Assembly: GCA_018398585.1 (NCBI GenBank)
Contig: JAGTTD010000001.1
Coordinates: forward strand, 22,515,438-22,579,437
Reading direction: 5' to 3'
Source of the DNA: Simmondsia chinensis
Lineage: Eukaryota > Streptophyta > Magnoliopsida > Caryophyllales > Simmondsiaceae
Length of the DNA: 64,000 nt
Every line of letters starts with the position of its first letter. The first letter of the stretch is position 1. This document shows, piece by piece, positions 27,201 to 34,786 of this stretch. The notes under the pieces were generated by a model, which was given only the letters and a program-made list of their open reading frames with translations, had not been told where the DNA came from and did not search any database. The position numbers and the translations under genes were made by a program.

Positions 27201-28449
27201 GACTGCTTCTCACTCCCCCAGATACCCTAACAACCGATTCACTAAGTCACGGGAAAGTCATCAGCAGCTGCATCGTTTACTGCAATCAGGGGCAGGTAAT
27301 CGTGAAACTGTGCTTAATACTCTCATTTTCCGACTTGGTAGGACCAGAAAGGGGGCGAGGGCGGTGAAGGATTGAGGGAATGAGGATGGGGCGCTGAAGC
27401 CTAGAAGTGGATGTTGACTACAGGGCCTGGCAAGGGCAATGAAGTGAGGGGAAAGTGGCACCGGATGGGTGGAGTGAAGGGATTGGAGGCAGGATCTGTG
27501 ACTTGAGAAGGAGAGGAGGAGAAAGATCAAGCTTCTTAATTTTTATTTCTCTTTCTTGTCTTAGGCTTTATATTTTCCCTTTATTACTTAGGTTTATTAA
27601 ACATTAAAACAGTATGTTTTATGCTTAAAATTACTCTATGGGCGAAATTGTGTTTTCATCATGCCATCCCAGATCATAGCCTAAGGTACAAGCATGCTAT
27701 TACTTTCTAGAAACAGATGTGCCATATGAAAATTTCCATTATTGAACTTTCAACATAAAATTCCATTAAGTGTCATTTTTATAGAAAGATGTAGATTTAG
27801 AAGGAAAAATACCTCAACAAAGAAGGTACTTGGGCTAAAAACACAAGGATATTCTCCCTCACCATGTCCTTATCACTCTGTGAAATCTTTGATTGTTCAT
27901 CTAGCATCCAAAACAAATAACCATATTCAGCACACGCAGAAATCAACAGGAAACACGTCAAAAAAAACAGAAACCAACAGAAAGCACACAAAGCAACAAA
28001 CCAGGGTCATGAGGTGACCAATTCTTCGCAATGAAGTTCTTAAAATGAATACTTGCAACCTGCCTAACTGCCATGTCACAATTGTTATCCACTATTATCT
28101 GCAGCAGCCTCACTAGATGCTGAGGTGCATACTGAAACTGCAAACAAAGTCGAATTGTCAATTTCAATCAAAATAATGAATACCCAGAAAAGCAATCAAT
28201 ACACAAAACATTATCCTTGGCTCATATACTCCACCCGATACAACCCCATGAAAAAATAGAAGAGAACCCAACGATTCTATCACAATAACAATCCAGTTTC
28301 TTTCACATAAATCGTCTAAATACAGAATTATCAACAAAATTAACAAGATGAAAGTAGACCTGATTTAAGCTTTCCTCTGCGGCTTTGCGCTCATCTGGAT
28401 TGACACTAAGAGCAGCCCGAAGGATAACAGCGAGGCTAGGAAGATCCAT
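203..28449 (-). CDS. SAD2: Importin-beta-family nuclear import receptor, SAD2 / importin-7/8-like, 22 exons
   Basis: Karyopherin that carries cargo through nuclear pores with Ran-GTP. In Arabidopsis, SAD2 acts in ABA response, trichome formation and miRNA loading (family knowledge). Exons from 5' to 3' on the minus strand: 28360-28449, 28002-28137, 27813-27900, 26557-26706, 19501-19663, 19168-19352, 17325-17498, 14510-14655, 14288-14411, 14006-14185, 12947-13106, 12800-12841, 12598-12716, 12308-12510, 9900-10031, 6378-6481, 6047-6226, 4243-4382, 3966-4105, 2845-3002, 665-791, 203-363. They sum to 3102 nt (1033 aa, close to the roughly 1040 aa usual), every junction keeps frame and every intron is GT-AG. 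The protein starts [14 protein letters not shown]. An importin-beta N-terminal domain spans about residues 22-100, followed by HEAT-repeat-like sequence with family signatures such as [28 protein letters not shown] and [10 protein letters not shown]. Two acidic tracts lie near residues 888-975, before the [14 protein letters not shown] block. No internal stop or missing exon was found, so it looks functional. Introns 4, 6, 7, 14, 15, 17 and 20 are swollen by transposons. Exact UTR ends are not visible. Confidence 0.96.
792..2123. other. Intron 20, 3' two thirds, no recognised element
   Basis: AT-rich intronic sequence between the acidic-tract exons of the importin gene. Several chance ORFs occur, but none resembles a known protein and I see no TIRs. 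The rest of the intron (2124-2844) contains a hAT MITE. Confidence 0.5.
2124..2515. mobile_element. hAT-type MITE, 392 bp, GC-rich arms, 8-bp TSD
   Basis: The ends are inverted: TAGAGGTCGCCACGAG on the left, and the right end read in reverse is TAGAGGTGGCGAGTGAG. The element is flanked by an identical 8-bp direct repeat TGAGTACT (2116-2123 and 2516-2523), the TSD length of hAT transposons. The arms are very GC-rich runs of GGCCC/CCGGG words and fold back on each other. The centre (about 2272-2400) is A/T-rich. It encodes no protein, so it is non-autonomous. It sits in intron 20 of the importin gene. Confidence 0.85.
3146..3346. repeat. Possible short solo LTR (TG...CA) in intron 19
   Basis: A roughly 200-bp block starting TGTTGAGACTCC and ending TTTAACA has the TG...CA end structure of an LTR. 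Its word content (short lines about the table-like AATCCCACATT and TTATATGTGGA) looks like a dispersed plant repeat. The flanking pentamers (CCCTT and CCTTC) do not match exactly, so the call is weak. The rest of the intron (3003-3145, 3347-3965) has nothing I recognise. Confidence 0.35.
4993..5444. mobile_element. Mutator-type MITE, 452 bp, 9-bp TSD TATTAAATA
   Basis: The left end GGGTTTTTTACTAAAACCACC pairs with the right end, which read in reverse is GGGCTTTTACTAAAAACCACC. Both flanks carry the identical 9-bp repeat TATTAAATA (4984-4992 and 5445-5453), as expected of Mutator-like transposition. The inverted similarity extends over most of each half (for example the block near ATTAAGGTGTGACATTGAAAA). 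No coding capacity. It lies in intron 17. A broken relative occurs at 24775-24996 in intron 4. Confidence 0.88.
5676..5790 (-). mobile_element. SINE fragment with Au/Angio-domain-like 3' end, minus strand
   Basis: Read on the minus strand it contains CTGAAGGGGTAAGG, TTGCGTACATC and GCGGGAGCCCTTGT, then AGCACTGGGTTTATTGTTGTTG. This is the same order as the 3' half of the SINE at 35330-35576. The (TTG)n tail matches plant TS/Au-type SINEs. The 5' head is not recognisable and no clean TSD was found, so it is an old, partial copy in intron 17. Confidence 0.6.
6482..8930. other. Intron 15, distal part, no recognised element
   Basis: AT-rich intron sequence between exons 15 and 16 of the importin gene. 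Small ORFs here show no domain. The remainder of this intron contains a MITE (8931-9317) and a SINE fragment (9421-9504). Confidence 0.5.
8931..9317. mobile_element. Mutator-type MITE copy 1, 387 bp
   Basis: The ends GGGTTATTTACGCTAAAGGTCC and GAGTTATTTACGCCAAAGGTCC (right end in reverse) are inverted repeats. The flanks TAAAAATTA (8922-8930) and TAAAAATAA (9318-9326) match at 8 of 9 positions, consistent with a Mutator-like 9-bp TSD. The interior holds direct words such as GTGTCAATTTAGTCC. A sister copy of identical length lies at 11039-11425. Non-coding, in intron 15. Confidence 0.83.
9421..9504 (+). mobile_element. SINE 3' fragment ending in (TTG)n
   Basis: Contains the words GCACCGCAAGAGCCCTTGTGGC and ACTGCGTTTATTGTTGTTG, the 3' module also seen at 15393-15450 and in the 5S-derived SINE at 35330. 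It is 5'-truncated. I could not define a convincing target-site duplication. It lies in intron 15 between MITE copy 1 and exon 15. Confidence 0.55.
10236..10610. repeat. Degenerate GGT/GAT-rich low-complexity tract
   Basis: About 375 bp dominated by irregular repeats of words like CATGGTGGTAG, GATGGTGATAG and AAGCCATGG, with strong purine/G excess on the plus strand. There is no regular period that I could fix by eye. It resembles a decayed minisatellite. The minus-strand ORF across it (His/Ser/Pro-rich) is an artefact of the repeat. It lies in intron 14. Confidence 0.55.
10903..11882. mobile_element. Possible hAT-like non-autonomous element hosting MITE copy 2
   Basis: The right end, in reverse, reads TAGGGGTAGCAATTGAACCC, a typical plant hAT-like terminus. 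The left end has TATGGCAATGCATCAAATTTG followed by GGGTCG/AACCCA words that are inverted in the right half (TGGGTCGGGTTGG). The 8-bp flanks do not match clearly, so the boundaries are approximate. The MITE at 11039-11425 would be nested within it. Confidence 0.35.
11039..11425. mobile_element. Mutator-type MITE copy 2, 387 bp
   Basis: Same TIRs as 8931-9317 (GGGTTTATTTATGCCAAAGGTCC, and right end in reverse GGGTTATTTACGCCAAAGGTCC) and exactly the same length. Flanks TATAAACTA (11030-11038) and TATAAATTA (11426-11434) match at 8 of 9 positions. It lies in intron 14 of the importin gene. Confidence 0.85.
13107..14005. other. Intron 10, nothing recognised
   Basis: 899 bp between two well-supported exons. 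I see no TIR, LTR end or tRNA-like fold. Small ORFs here have no recognisable domain. Confidence 0.5.
15267..15291 (-). mobile_element. 25-bp SINE tail remnant with target-site duplication
   Basis: An (AAC)n run followed by CCCAGT is the reverse complement of the ACTGGG(TTG)n 3' tip of the local SINE family. It is bracketed by a 14-bp near-perfect direct repeat (GCCATTTCATCACT at 15253-15266, GCCATTTTATCACT at 15292-15305). This is an extreme 5' truncation of a SINE, inserted on the minus strand in intron 7. Confidence 0.7.
15393..15450 (+). mobile_element. 58-bp 5'-truncated SINE with perfect 20-bp TSD
   Basis: The insert holds the SINE 3' module (ACCCTGCTTAGGCAGGAGC, then CTTGTGGCAATGGGACGG) and a (TTG)n tail. 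It is flanked by an identical 20-bp repeat, attatgtatatattacaaac, at 15373-15392 and 15451-15470. Such a long exact TSD with a 3' microsatellite tail is the signature of L1-type target-primed reverse transcription. It directly abuts the Mutator-like element starting at 15473. Confidence 0.85.
15473..17059. mobile_element. Long-TIR Mutator-like element, about 1.6 kb, with GC-rich core
   Basis: Left arm (about 15473-15795) and right arm (about 16730-17059) are inverted copies of each other over roughly 330 bp, sharing words such as GGTTTGAAACCCACTTG and GTTAATGAATTTTTTTGGCACC. The outer flanks carry the 8-bp repeat ACAAACTA (15465-15472 and 17060-17067). There is no transposase. The centre has a sharply GC-rich patch (about 15965-16110) encoding an open run of about 60 codons that I do not recognise. 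Long TIRs, an 8-9 bp TSD and a foreign-looking insert fit a Pack-MULE, but the gene origin of the insert is unproven. It lies in intron 7. Confidence 0.75.
17627..19123. mobile_element. Non-autonomous hAT element, 1497 bp, TSD GTAGAAAC
   Basis: The left end TAGGGTGTTTAATGGG and the right end in reverse, CAGGGGTAATCATGGG, are short TIRs with subterminal GGGTTGGGT/ACCCAACCC words on both sides. An identical 8-bp duplication GTAGAAAC sits at 17619-17626 and 19124-19131. No transposase ORF remains. It fills most of intron 6 and carries a nested inverted-repeat block at 18363-18916. Confidence 0.85.
18363..18916. mobile_element. Nested MITE-like inverted repeat inside the 1.5-kb hAT element
   Basis: The left end GGAAATTATCACTTAGGTAT is matched by the inverted right end (…TGAAGCGATAATTTCC). 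CCTAGGTACC-type words with AAACCTCAGGGTACC-like partners repeat on both arms. No clear TSD was found. Partial relatives of the same words lie at about 16140-16260 and 18055-18130, suggesting a dispersed family. Confidence 0.55.
20754..24144 (+). pseudogene. LINE ORF2: endonuclease / reverse transcriptase / zinc-knuckle, two in-frame stops
   Basis: One open frame enters at the truncation point and runs to a TGA at 23646-23648. The same frame reopens to a TAG at 23898-23900 and continues to about 24144, so there are two nonsense codons and no frameshift. In order: the C-terminal part of an AP-endonuclease-like domain (GDFNAI at about 20934, SDHSA at about 21196), then the RT domain ([36 protein letters not shown] at about 22584), then the zf-RVT region with CVLCG and H-H-C spacing after the first stop. 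Any ATG or TTG upstream of 20754 belongs to the target site, not the LINE. Inactive as it stands. Confidence 0.93.
20754..24317 (+). mobile_element. 5'-truncated L1-type LINE, 3.56 kb, TSD GGGTACATCTTGC
   Basis: Inserted in intron 4, antisense to the importin gene. A 13-bp direct repeat GGGTACATCTTGC brackets it (20741-20753 and 24318-24330) and it ends in a poly(A) run just before the right copy. The sequence is GC-richer than the surrounding intron. It lacks 5' UTR, ORF1 and the first part of the endonuclease, so it was truncated on insertion. A short 3' UTR follows ORF2 (about 24150-24306). Confidence 0.95.
24640..25310. repeat. GATTCTAC-motif repeat block hosting a MITE remnant
   Basis: Clusters of GATTCTACGAT/ATCGTAGAATC words occur at 24665-24740 and 25095-25290 on both strands. 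They include a near-perfect 30-bp palindrome at 25253-25282 (14-bp arms, 2-bp CA spacer). The two clusters flank a 220-bp Mutator-MITE remnant. This looks like subterminal repeats of a class II element, but I could not fix the ends or a TSD. Confidence 0.45.
24775..24996. mobile_element. Half copy of the 452-bp Mutator-type MITE
   Basis: Matches the right half of the element at 4993-5444: CCACGTAAG…, GTTAACATTAAAATGTGACATTG, AAAGTTTAGGTGG and a TTTTAATAAATAACCC terminus. The left TIR is missing, so this is a truncated copy inside the GATTCTAC block of intron 4. Confidence 0.65.
25311..26556. other. Intron 4, proximal part, nothing recognised
   Basis: Roughly 1.2 kb of AT-rich sequence between the GATTCTAC block and exon 4. 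I see no element ends or protein similarity. Likewise 19664-20740 holds only poly(C) runs (20399-20411, 20619-20634) next to the LINE target site. Confidence 0.45.
26707..27812. other. Intron 3, nothing recognised
   Basis: 1.1 kb with a pyrimidine-rich stretch (about 27075-27230) followed by a purine-rich one (about 27340-27530). The two are not clean inverted copies. No supported gene or transposon. Confidence 0.45.
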
Positions 28450-28537
28450 CCCTTTTCTTATTCAAAATTAAGTGCAAAAAACAAAGGAGCTATAAAAAAG
28501 AGCACTGAAATCAAATCAAACAGTAATCCTGAAATCT

Positions 28538-28576
28538 AAACCCTAGAGATCAAACAAGATGCCCTCTAGGGTTTAG
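28538..28576 (-). promoter_or_regulatory. Pair of inverted telo-box motifs in the 5' leader of the importin gene
   Basis: AAACCCTAG (28538-28546) and CTAGGGTTTA (28566-28575) lie about 90-125 bp upstream of the ATG. A third CTAGGGTTTT occurs at about 28710. The AAACCCTA telo-box is a known plant cis element of growth- and translation-related promoters and often sits near the transcription start. Function here is inferred from motif and position only. Confidence 0.5.
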
Positions 28577-28963
28577 GGAAGCAAGGGAGGCAAGAAAGAG
28601 AGAGAATTGTGGTGAATCTGAGGGTGGGTGCTTTCTCACCGGGCCTTCGAAGTTGCGCACGGAGGTTGTGGAGAGGAGATGGCAATGGAATATGAACATA
28701 TAAAAGACTAGGGTTTTGGATTTTTAGGGGTTTTTTTTAGAAAGGAAAAGAAACGAGTTGACTCGGATAGAAGGTGATTCCACGCGTTCTTCGTAGCGCG
28801 TCTGATTGCTGACCCAAAGCTGAACTGTCTAGGTGTTTTTTTTTCTGTTTTTTTTTTTTTTTTTTTGGTGGTGGGGGAGGGGGCGGAGGAGGTTGTTAGC
28901 TGAATGATTAAGGGATCCTTTACCACGGGGTTATGTTGAAACGACGTCGTTCGATATTAGGAT

Positions 28964-29528
28964 TAGGACTGACAAAATCTGACACGACATGATATCACAA
29001 TAGGAAGATAGTAGGTTTGGGTTAGAGGTTTTGAAGATGGGTTAAATTTGGGTTGACCCGTTTAACCCAATTAGGTAATTGGGTTACATTTGAATTTGAC
29101 CCGTGTAACTTATTTTCGACATAATTGACATGTTTATATAGTTATGTTAGGTATTTAAGTAATAAATTATTGTTATTATATATATTTTTGGAAGTTAAGA
29201 TAATTTTAACTATATTTAGTAACATTAACTTCATAATTTATTTTAACAGTTATAAATATAACAAATATTTATTGATAGTATTAACCACAAAATGCATTAT
29301 TAACATGTTTGTAAGTTAAAAAACTAACATTTAATGAAAAAAAGTTACCAACATAATTAAATGAATAACCCGCGGTTTACCCTTTTAATATTAGTTTGGG
29401 TAAGGGTTCAAAGCTCCTAACCCATTTAGTAAATGGGTCGGGTTCGGATTAGCCCCATTTCTAAGACCCCTAGTATAGCACGAACACGAACATGAACACA
29501 ACACAACAAGTCACATTTGTCACCCCTA
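28964..29528. mobile_element. hAT-type MITE, copy of the 547-bp family, upstream of the gene
   Basis: Shares the family layout with 31128-31674: AAAATCTGACACGACATGAT at the left, GTTGACCCGTTTAACCC inside, then GGGTCGGGTT words, an ACACAACA run and a CACATTTGTCACCCCTA right end. The 8-bp flanks do not match cleanly, suggesting age. It lies about 0.5 kb upstream of the importin ATG, so it may lie in or beside the promoter. Confidence 0.7.
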
Positions 29529-30117
29529 AGGACTATTAGCATAGATAGTAAAATGCGGTAAAATAATTAAGCGTATCTTAGTATATTTGAGTGTTACTCG
29601 GCTCGATAACAAAATTTAATTAAATGTTTGTTGACTTATAAAAAATTATATATTATTACATTCATATTTATAACAATTCTTTCTAGAATAGTGAGAGGAT
29701 GGTGAGCCGTATGATTCTATCAATCTGACCTTAGTTTGACAGTATTATCCGTAACGGCGTTAGCAAGAAGCATAACACTTACTAAGGAATAAGGTATAAG
29801 TAAACAGTTTGATAGTCAAAATGACAAATTTAATTAAATATAGAATATATATGCATAGTTAATTTGGATACAAATAGGATTCTTCGCATTGCAACTGACC
29901 TTTTATGTTATTCAAAAAAAATATGAATATGTTATAAAACATGTATACTACAACCACATCAAAAAATGTGTGTTTTATCGTATTAGTGGTAATGATAAAT
30001 AAACGACTTTTTTAAATGGAAAAGTACAAATACGTGTTTAATATATTAATTATACGCATATTTTCTTAGAATTGATGTATTTTTATTTTTTTATTATTTC
30101 ATTATTATTTTTCTTTT
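29529..30117. other. Intergenic AT-rich stretch, nothing recognised
   Basis: Separates the hAT MITE upstream of the importin gene from the copia-1 5' LTR. No ORF, RNA gene or element end could be supported. Confidence 0.45.
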
Positions 30118-30275
30118 ATGTTGGTTACTTCTTTTATGTCTAGTTTTTTTCCCTTCTTTAGTCTCTGTATATGTTAGGGTGTTTTTCCTCTTTCTCTGTA
30201 TTCAATAAAAACTAGTAGCAGTTTCTCTCTCTCAATAGTGATTTTCTTTTTTTTCATGGATCTTTACTTCTAACA
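30118..30275 (+). repeat. Copia-1 5' LTR (left end uncertain)
   Basis: The right end is secure: ...CTTCTAACA immediately precedes a primer-binding site. The left end is placed at a TGTTGG at 30118 but could be TGTTAG at 30175 or lie further upstream. AATAAAA at about 30205 would serve as poly(A) signal. I did not find the matching 3' LTR in the window; the right part of copia-1 lies beyond or was lost. Confidence 0.5.
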
Positions 30276-30288
30276 TGGTATCAGAGCA
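30276..30288 (+). promoter_or_regulatory. Copia-1 primer-binding site (initiator tRNA-Met)
   Basis: TGGTATCAGAGCA directly follows the LTR CA end. This is the standard plant copia PBS complementary to the 3' end of initiator tRNA-Met. Confidence 0.85.
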
Positions 30289-30454
30289 CAATCTAGTCAA
30301 TTTCTCTCCAATTTCTATTCAAAATTGCTTTTGATCGTGCTTTTTTCCTTATTTGTGTGGTCAACTTCCTTAGAGTTTTTTCGTTTTGTCAAATTAGGGT
30401 TTTGTACTAAGGCTAGTGCTTGTTCGTTCTATTCTGGCTTTAATTTCTCAAACG

Positions 30455-32256
30455 ATGGCTCAATCTAGTGATGGAATGACGGTTTTGCAGCCTAATGCCA
30501 TTCCGATGGTAATAGCAACAACTAAGATGCAAGTTGCTCAATCTTCTTATGCGCAGCCTGTGGATGTGTTCGATTCTCCCTATTTCTTGAGTGCAAGTGA
30601 CAATCCAGATGCACTTCTAGTGTCTAAGGTCTTATTAAGCGCTGAAAATTTTCATACCTAGTTCCGTTTAGTTTCTATGGCATTGAAGGCCAAGAACAAG
30701 ATAGGTTTTGTGAATGGAACATTGAAACAACTTGATGTGAATGATCTGTTATATAAGAAGTGGCAGAGGTGTGTCAATATGCTAGTGTCGTGGCTAGTGA
30801 ATGCGGTTTCTAAGGAAATCACAACCAGTATCATTTTTTGCTTCACCATCACACGAAATTTGGACAAACTTGAAGCATCACTACATGCGAAAGAATGGAC
30901 TGCGTGTCTTTCTGCTTTAAAAGATAATGCGCAATTTGAAATAGGATAGTATGTTTGTAACAGCTTATTACTCCAAGCTAAAGTTGTTATGGGATGAGTT
31001 GATGGCACATGAGAATATAGATGGCTGTTATTGTGGTGCCTTAAAAACTTGCAAATGTGGAGTTCTCAAAGCTATAACAGAATGTGATCAAAAAGACAAT
31101 GTCATGGCATTTTTGATGGGTTTGAATTAGACCAAGCAAAATCTGACACGACATGATAATATGACACAAAGGTAGCGGGTTTCGGTTGGGGTTTTTGAAG
31201 CCAGGTTGAATTTGGGTTGACCCGTTTAACCCGTTGAGGTATTTGGGTTGAATTTGGGTTTGAGCCAATTGACCTATTTTCAACCTGCTTGACCTATTTA
31301 TATAATTATGTTAGATATTTGAATGGTCCATTATTGTTATTATAATATAGATTTTGGATACACATAAGATATTTAAATATATTTAGTAATGTTAATTTGA
31401 CAGTTTATTATAAATATGTCATGTGTTTATTGCTAGTATCAATCATTAGATGTATTATTAACATGTTTGTAAGTTAGAAAAAATATTTATTGGAAAAAAA
31501 ATACCGATATAATTAAATGGGTAACCCGTGAGTTACCCATTTAATAATCGGGTTGGGTCAGTGTTGAGAATTCTTAACCCGTATAATAATTGGGTCGGGC
31601 TTGGGTTGACTTCATTTTTAAGACCCATAACACGAATACGAACATGACAGGACACAACACATTTGCCACTCCTAGTTTGAATGAGCCCTATGACGTTGTA
31701 TGTGACCAAATTTGTTGATATCGCCATTGTCTCCTCTCCATGATGTGTTCGGCAAAATCATTGAACAAGAGAGTAAAAGAGAGCTATCCAACGCTTCATC
31801 AGTGGTAGAAGCAAGGCATAATGAAGCAATGGCTATACTTGGTAAAGGCTATGATCCAAAAGGCAAATCCAAGGAAGGAAAGAAAGATAGGCCTCAAAGT
31901 GCACATTATGGAAAGCAAGATCAAACAATAGACAAATGTTTTCGTCTTCATGGTTGTCCTATCGGTTATTAGGGATTTGGCATGGGGCAAGCCGCTGCGA
32001 GAAATTCTGTTGTACAAGCTCCACTCAGAATAACTTCCCTGATCTCTCTAATAATCAGTCTCAACAATTGCTTGCTTTCCTTAGTTCATGTATGGTATCA
32101 CAAACCTTGTATGTTGCTTCTGGTTCTGTCTTCGCTGAGAGTGCCTTACACTCGGCAAATATGGCTTATATGTTCTCAGGTATATCGGTACCGCTTTCTT
32201 TCCGTACTCTATCTCTTCTTTTGACATCCACATCTAATTCTTTATCGGATTTTTAG
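30455..32256 (+). pseudogene. Copia-1 gag, broken and interrupted by a hAT MITE
   Basis: Starts MAQSSDGMTV and reaches the gag signature ALKAKNKIGFVNGTL. A TAG at 30659-30661 replaces an expected Trp codon. After the MITE insertion (31128-31674) the frame resumes and later shows the CFRLHGCPIGY zinc-knuckle-like end, followed by further stops. It is the 5' coding part of the decayed plus-strand copia that spans, in pieces, 30.1-50 kb. Confidence 0.85.
31128..31674. mobile_element. hAT-type MITE, 547 bp, TSD GTTTGAAT, in copia-1 gag
   Basis: Ends TAGACCAAGCAAAATCTG and, in reverse, TAGGAGTGGCAAATGTG. An exact 8-bp duplication GTTTGAAT lies at 31120-31127 and 31675-31682. Removing the element plus one TSD copy gives a continuous gag reading across the site, which confirms the boundaries. 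Sister copy at 28964-29528. Confidence 0.92.
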
Positions 32257-33480
32257 ATTCTTGACTCTAGAGCCACACATCATTTGTGTGGTAATAAAGA
32301 TTTTTTCCACGCTCTCACTCCAACACCACATCAATATGTTAAGCTCCCTAATGGAAACTCTTGCTTAATAACTCATTTGGGAACAATATGGGTTAACTCT
32401 AAACTTACTCTCCGTGATGTTCTTTTAATATACATGATTTTACCTTTGACCTTCTATCAATTGGACACTTGTTAATGGTTGAATATTGTTCTTCTACATT
32501 TTTTCCTGGCTATTGTCTTCTTCGGGACTTCATCAATCATATAGCGATTGGAGTGAATAGAAAGCTTCATGACCTAGACCCTCTAGAACTAAGTGGAGAT
32601 CCCTAATCTCTTTCGCAGCTTAGAAAATCAATTTATGCTAATAAAGCTGCTACAATGACTGCAACCGGCACCAATATTACTTCTTTTACTGCTATTGATT
32701 TTGTTTTTATTGAGAAAAATTTGTGGCATTGTCGGCTCAAAAACATAAAGTTTTGAATAATAATTTGTCTTGTTTGCATATACATGGCTGTACTTCTCTT
32801 TGTTATATTTGTCTGTTGGCAAAACAAAAACATCTTCCCTTTCCTTCACATAATCACGTATCTTGTAAATCTTTTGATTTAATACATTATGATATTTGAG
32901 GGGGCTGTTTCATGTGGAATCTTTTGGCAAACATAGATACTTTTTTACCATAGTTGATGATCACTCTCACGCCATTTGGAATTACCTACTTAAAAGCAAA
33001 TCTCAGGCAAGTCATTTTCTTCGCGACTTTTATATGTTATACACACCTTATTTAAGACCTTTATTAAAGCTATTCGTTTGGATAATGGTGCTTAGTTTGA
33101 CTTACCCAATTCTTATAGACAAAACGGTATTATTCGTCGACATTCATGTGCTGGAATCCCCAACAAAATTCCTTAGTGGATTGAAAACATCAACATCTTA
33201 TAAATGTTGCCCGAGCTCTTAGTTCCCAAGCAAATTCGCTTTTACATTTTGGCATGATTATGTCTTGACAGCCGCCTACTTGATTAATCAGATGCCCTCT
33301 CCTTTACTTGTTGGGAAAACCCCCTTTAAGGCTCTATATGGCACCAAACCGTCATATGATCATCTTAGTGTTTTGGAATATTTATGTTTTGCCTCTACTT
33401 CATCTAGTCATCTTCATAAATCTAAATCTAGAGTCGTTCTTGATATTTTCATAAAATATCCTTTCGGGGTGAAATGTTAC
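32257..33480 (+). pseudogene. Copia-1 protease and integrase remnants
   Basis: DSRATHHLCG at about 32265 corresponds to the copia protease D-S-G-A-T-H-H motif, with Gly changed to Arg. Downstream comes a pre-integrase zone, then integrase fragments: FFTIVDDHSHAIW at about 32935 (catalytic-core start), and AAYLINQMPSPLL plus PFKALYGTKPSYDHL near 33270-33350. Many stops and frameshifts. Ends at GVKCY where a solo LTR is inserted. Confidence 0.85.
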
Positions 33481-34315
33481 TGTTGGTAACTTATAATTGA
33501 GCAGCTTGCTACAGTAGATAGGCAAGTAAGTTACATGGGCAATTATTTGGACAAACAATTCAAAACAACACAATTCGCCCAGTAGGTGAAATTTTCCCGG
33601 TAAGGGTAAAACAATGCAATTTGCCCAATAGGTGCAATTTGTCTAGTAGATGTAAAACCACACAAATCCGCCCAGTAGGGGCATTTCACCCAATAAGGTA
33701 AAACAACACAATTCGCCTAGTAGGTGTAATTAGCTCAGTACGGGCAAAACAACACAATTCACCCACTTTATACAACAACGCAATTCGCCCACTAGCAATG
33801 CAATTCGCTCACTAGGCCTAATACAACGTAATTCGCCCATTATGCTCGATACAACACAATTTGTCCACTTTCTTTAATTTATGACACAAGTAACTAGAAG
33901 ATAGGATTGAACATTTTTTTGGTAAGTAGATAGGATTGAACATACTCATCATAAACACACCCTTCCTCTAAAGAAAGGGGACACGGCTCCTTTTTCTTCA
34001 CCCATGCCTACGATCACCTCTCCGGAGCAATAATCGTTCAAACGCCTTACCTCTCTCAAGCTAAGTATTTATATTTATTACGTCTATTTATTACTTGTCC
34101 TTATTTACTATTTCATGGTATTGATACTGACTTCAGCGTCGGAGGGATCCCCCATGGGTTACTCCATGGGCCCCTCTAACCGTTTGTTTGATCTCCCTGG
34201 GAATATCAAGTCGAGTGTGTAGCTAAAGCTTGAGTTCAGCTCATCCTAACTAACCCCATCTCATACAAAACTCCAAAATGATAAGTAAGTACACTGACGA
34301 AATTCATCACAAATA
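33481..34315. mobile_element. Gypsy-type solo LTR, 835 bp, TSD GTTAC
   Basis: The copia-1 frame breaks after GVKCY and resumes at 34321 with KLLNLQTNRTFVSRDVVF, the normal continuation. Between them is an 835-bp block flanked by GTTAC (33476-33480, 34316-34320). The block starts TGTTGG and contains ACTTCAGCGTCGGAGGG, a word pattern typical of plant gypsy LTR leaders. There is no internal coding, so it is best explained as a solo LTR left by recombination. Confidence 0.8.
33556..33865. repeat. Degenerate tandem array of an AACACAATTCGCCC unit
   Basis: About nine imperfect units of roughly 25-45 bp, each with variants of ACACAATTCGCCCAGTAGGTG (at about 33568, 33610, 33665, 33705, 33755, 33780, 33805, 33828, 33853). 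The array sits in the 5' (U3) part of the solo LTR, where repeats often overlap promoter/enhancer sequence. Confidence 0.75.
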
Positions 34316-34320
34316 GTTAC

Positions 34321-34786
34321 AAATTACTAAACCTCCAAACAAATAGAACTTTTGTGTCTCGTGATGTTGTATTTCTTGAAACAATTTTTCCATATGCTTT
34401 TTTGGGTTCTTTCTCTTATTCATTTGCTCATATTTGCTTTGATGTTTCCACTACTACATTGCCCAATACTCAACTTAATGAATTGGTATCTCCACTTTTT
34501 GCAGAACTATCCCCCCTCCCCCCGGCCCCCCCAAAAAAAAAAAAATACAAATTCACCTCCTCAATTTATTCACATTGAACCTCTTCTCAAAACTCCTCCT
34601 ACAAAACCTCACCAAATTGTTCTCCCATATCGAGTCCACTGTTCCTCCTGTTGCTCCACGAAAATCTATATGGTGTTTGTCACTCTAGCCGCCAGTGTTT
34701 TTCCAAATCATCCAATGCTTTGCTTCATATTGGGTTCACCCAATCCTAGCATGATTACAACTTATTCACTTGGCTATGGTAGTTCG
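34321..34786 (+). pseudogene. Copia-1 integrase-RT linker fragment
   Basis: Begins with the post-integrase signature TNRTFVSRDVVFLE and continues through a Pro-rich linker into the block before RT, until the long-LTR element at 34787. A C8/A13 homopolymer stretch at about 34520-34545 breaks the frame. Confidence 0.75.

Noticed and set aside
33556..33865. CRISPR-like array
   Set aside because: Units are irregular in length and sequence, with no constant repeat and unique spacers. The block lies in a plant LTR.
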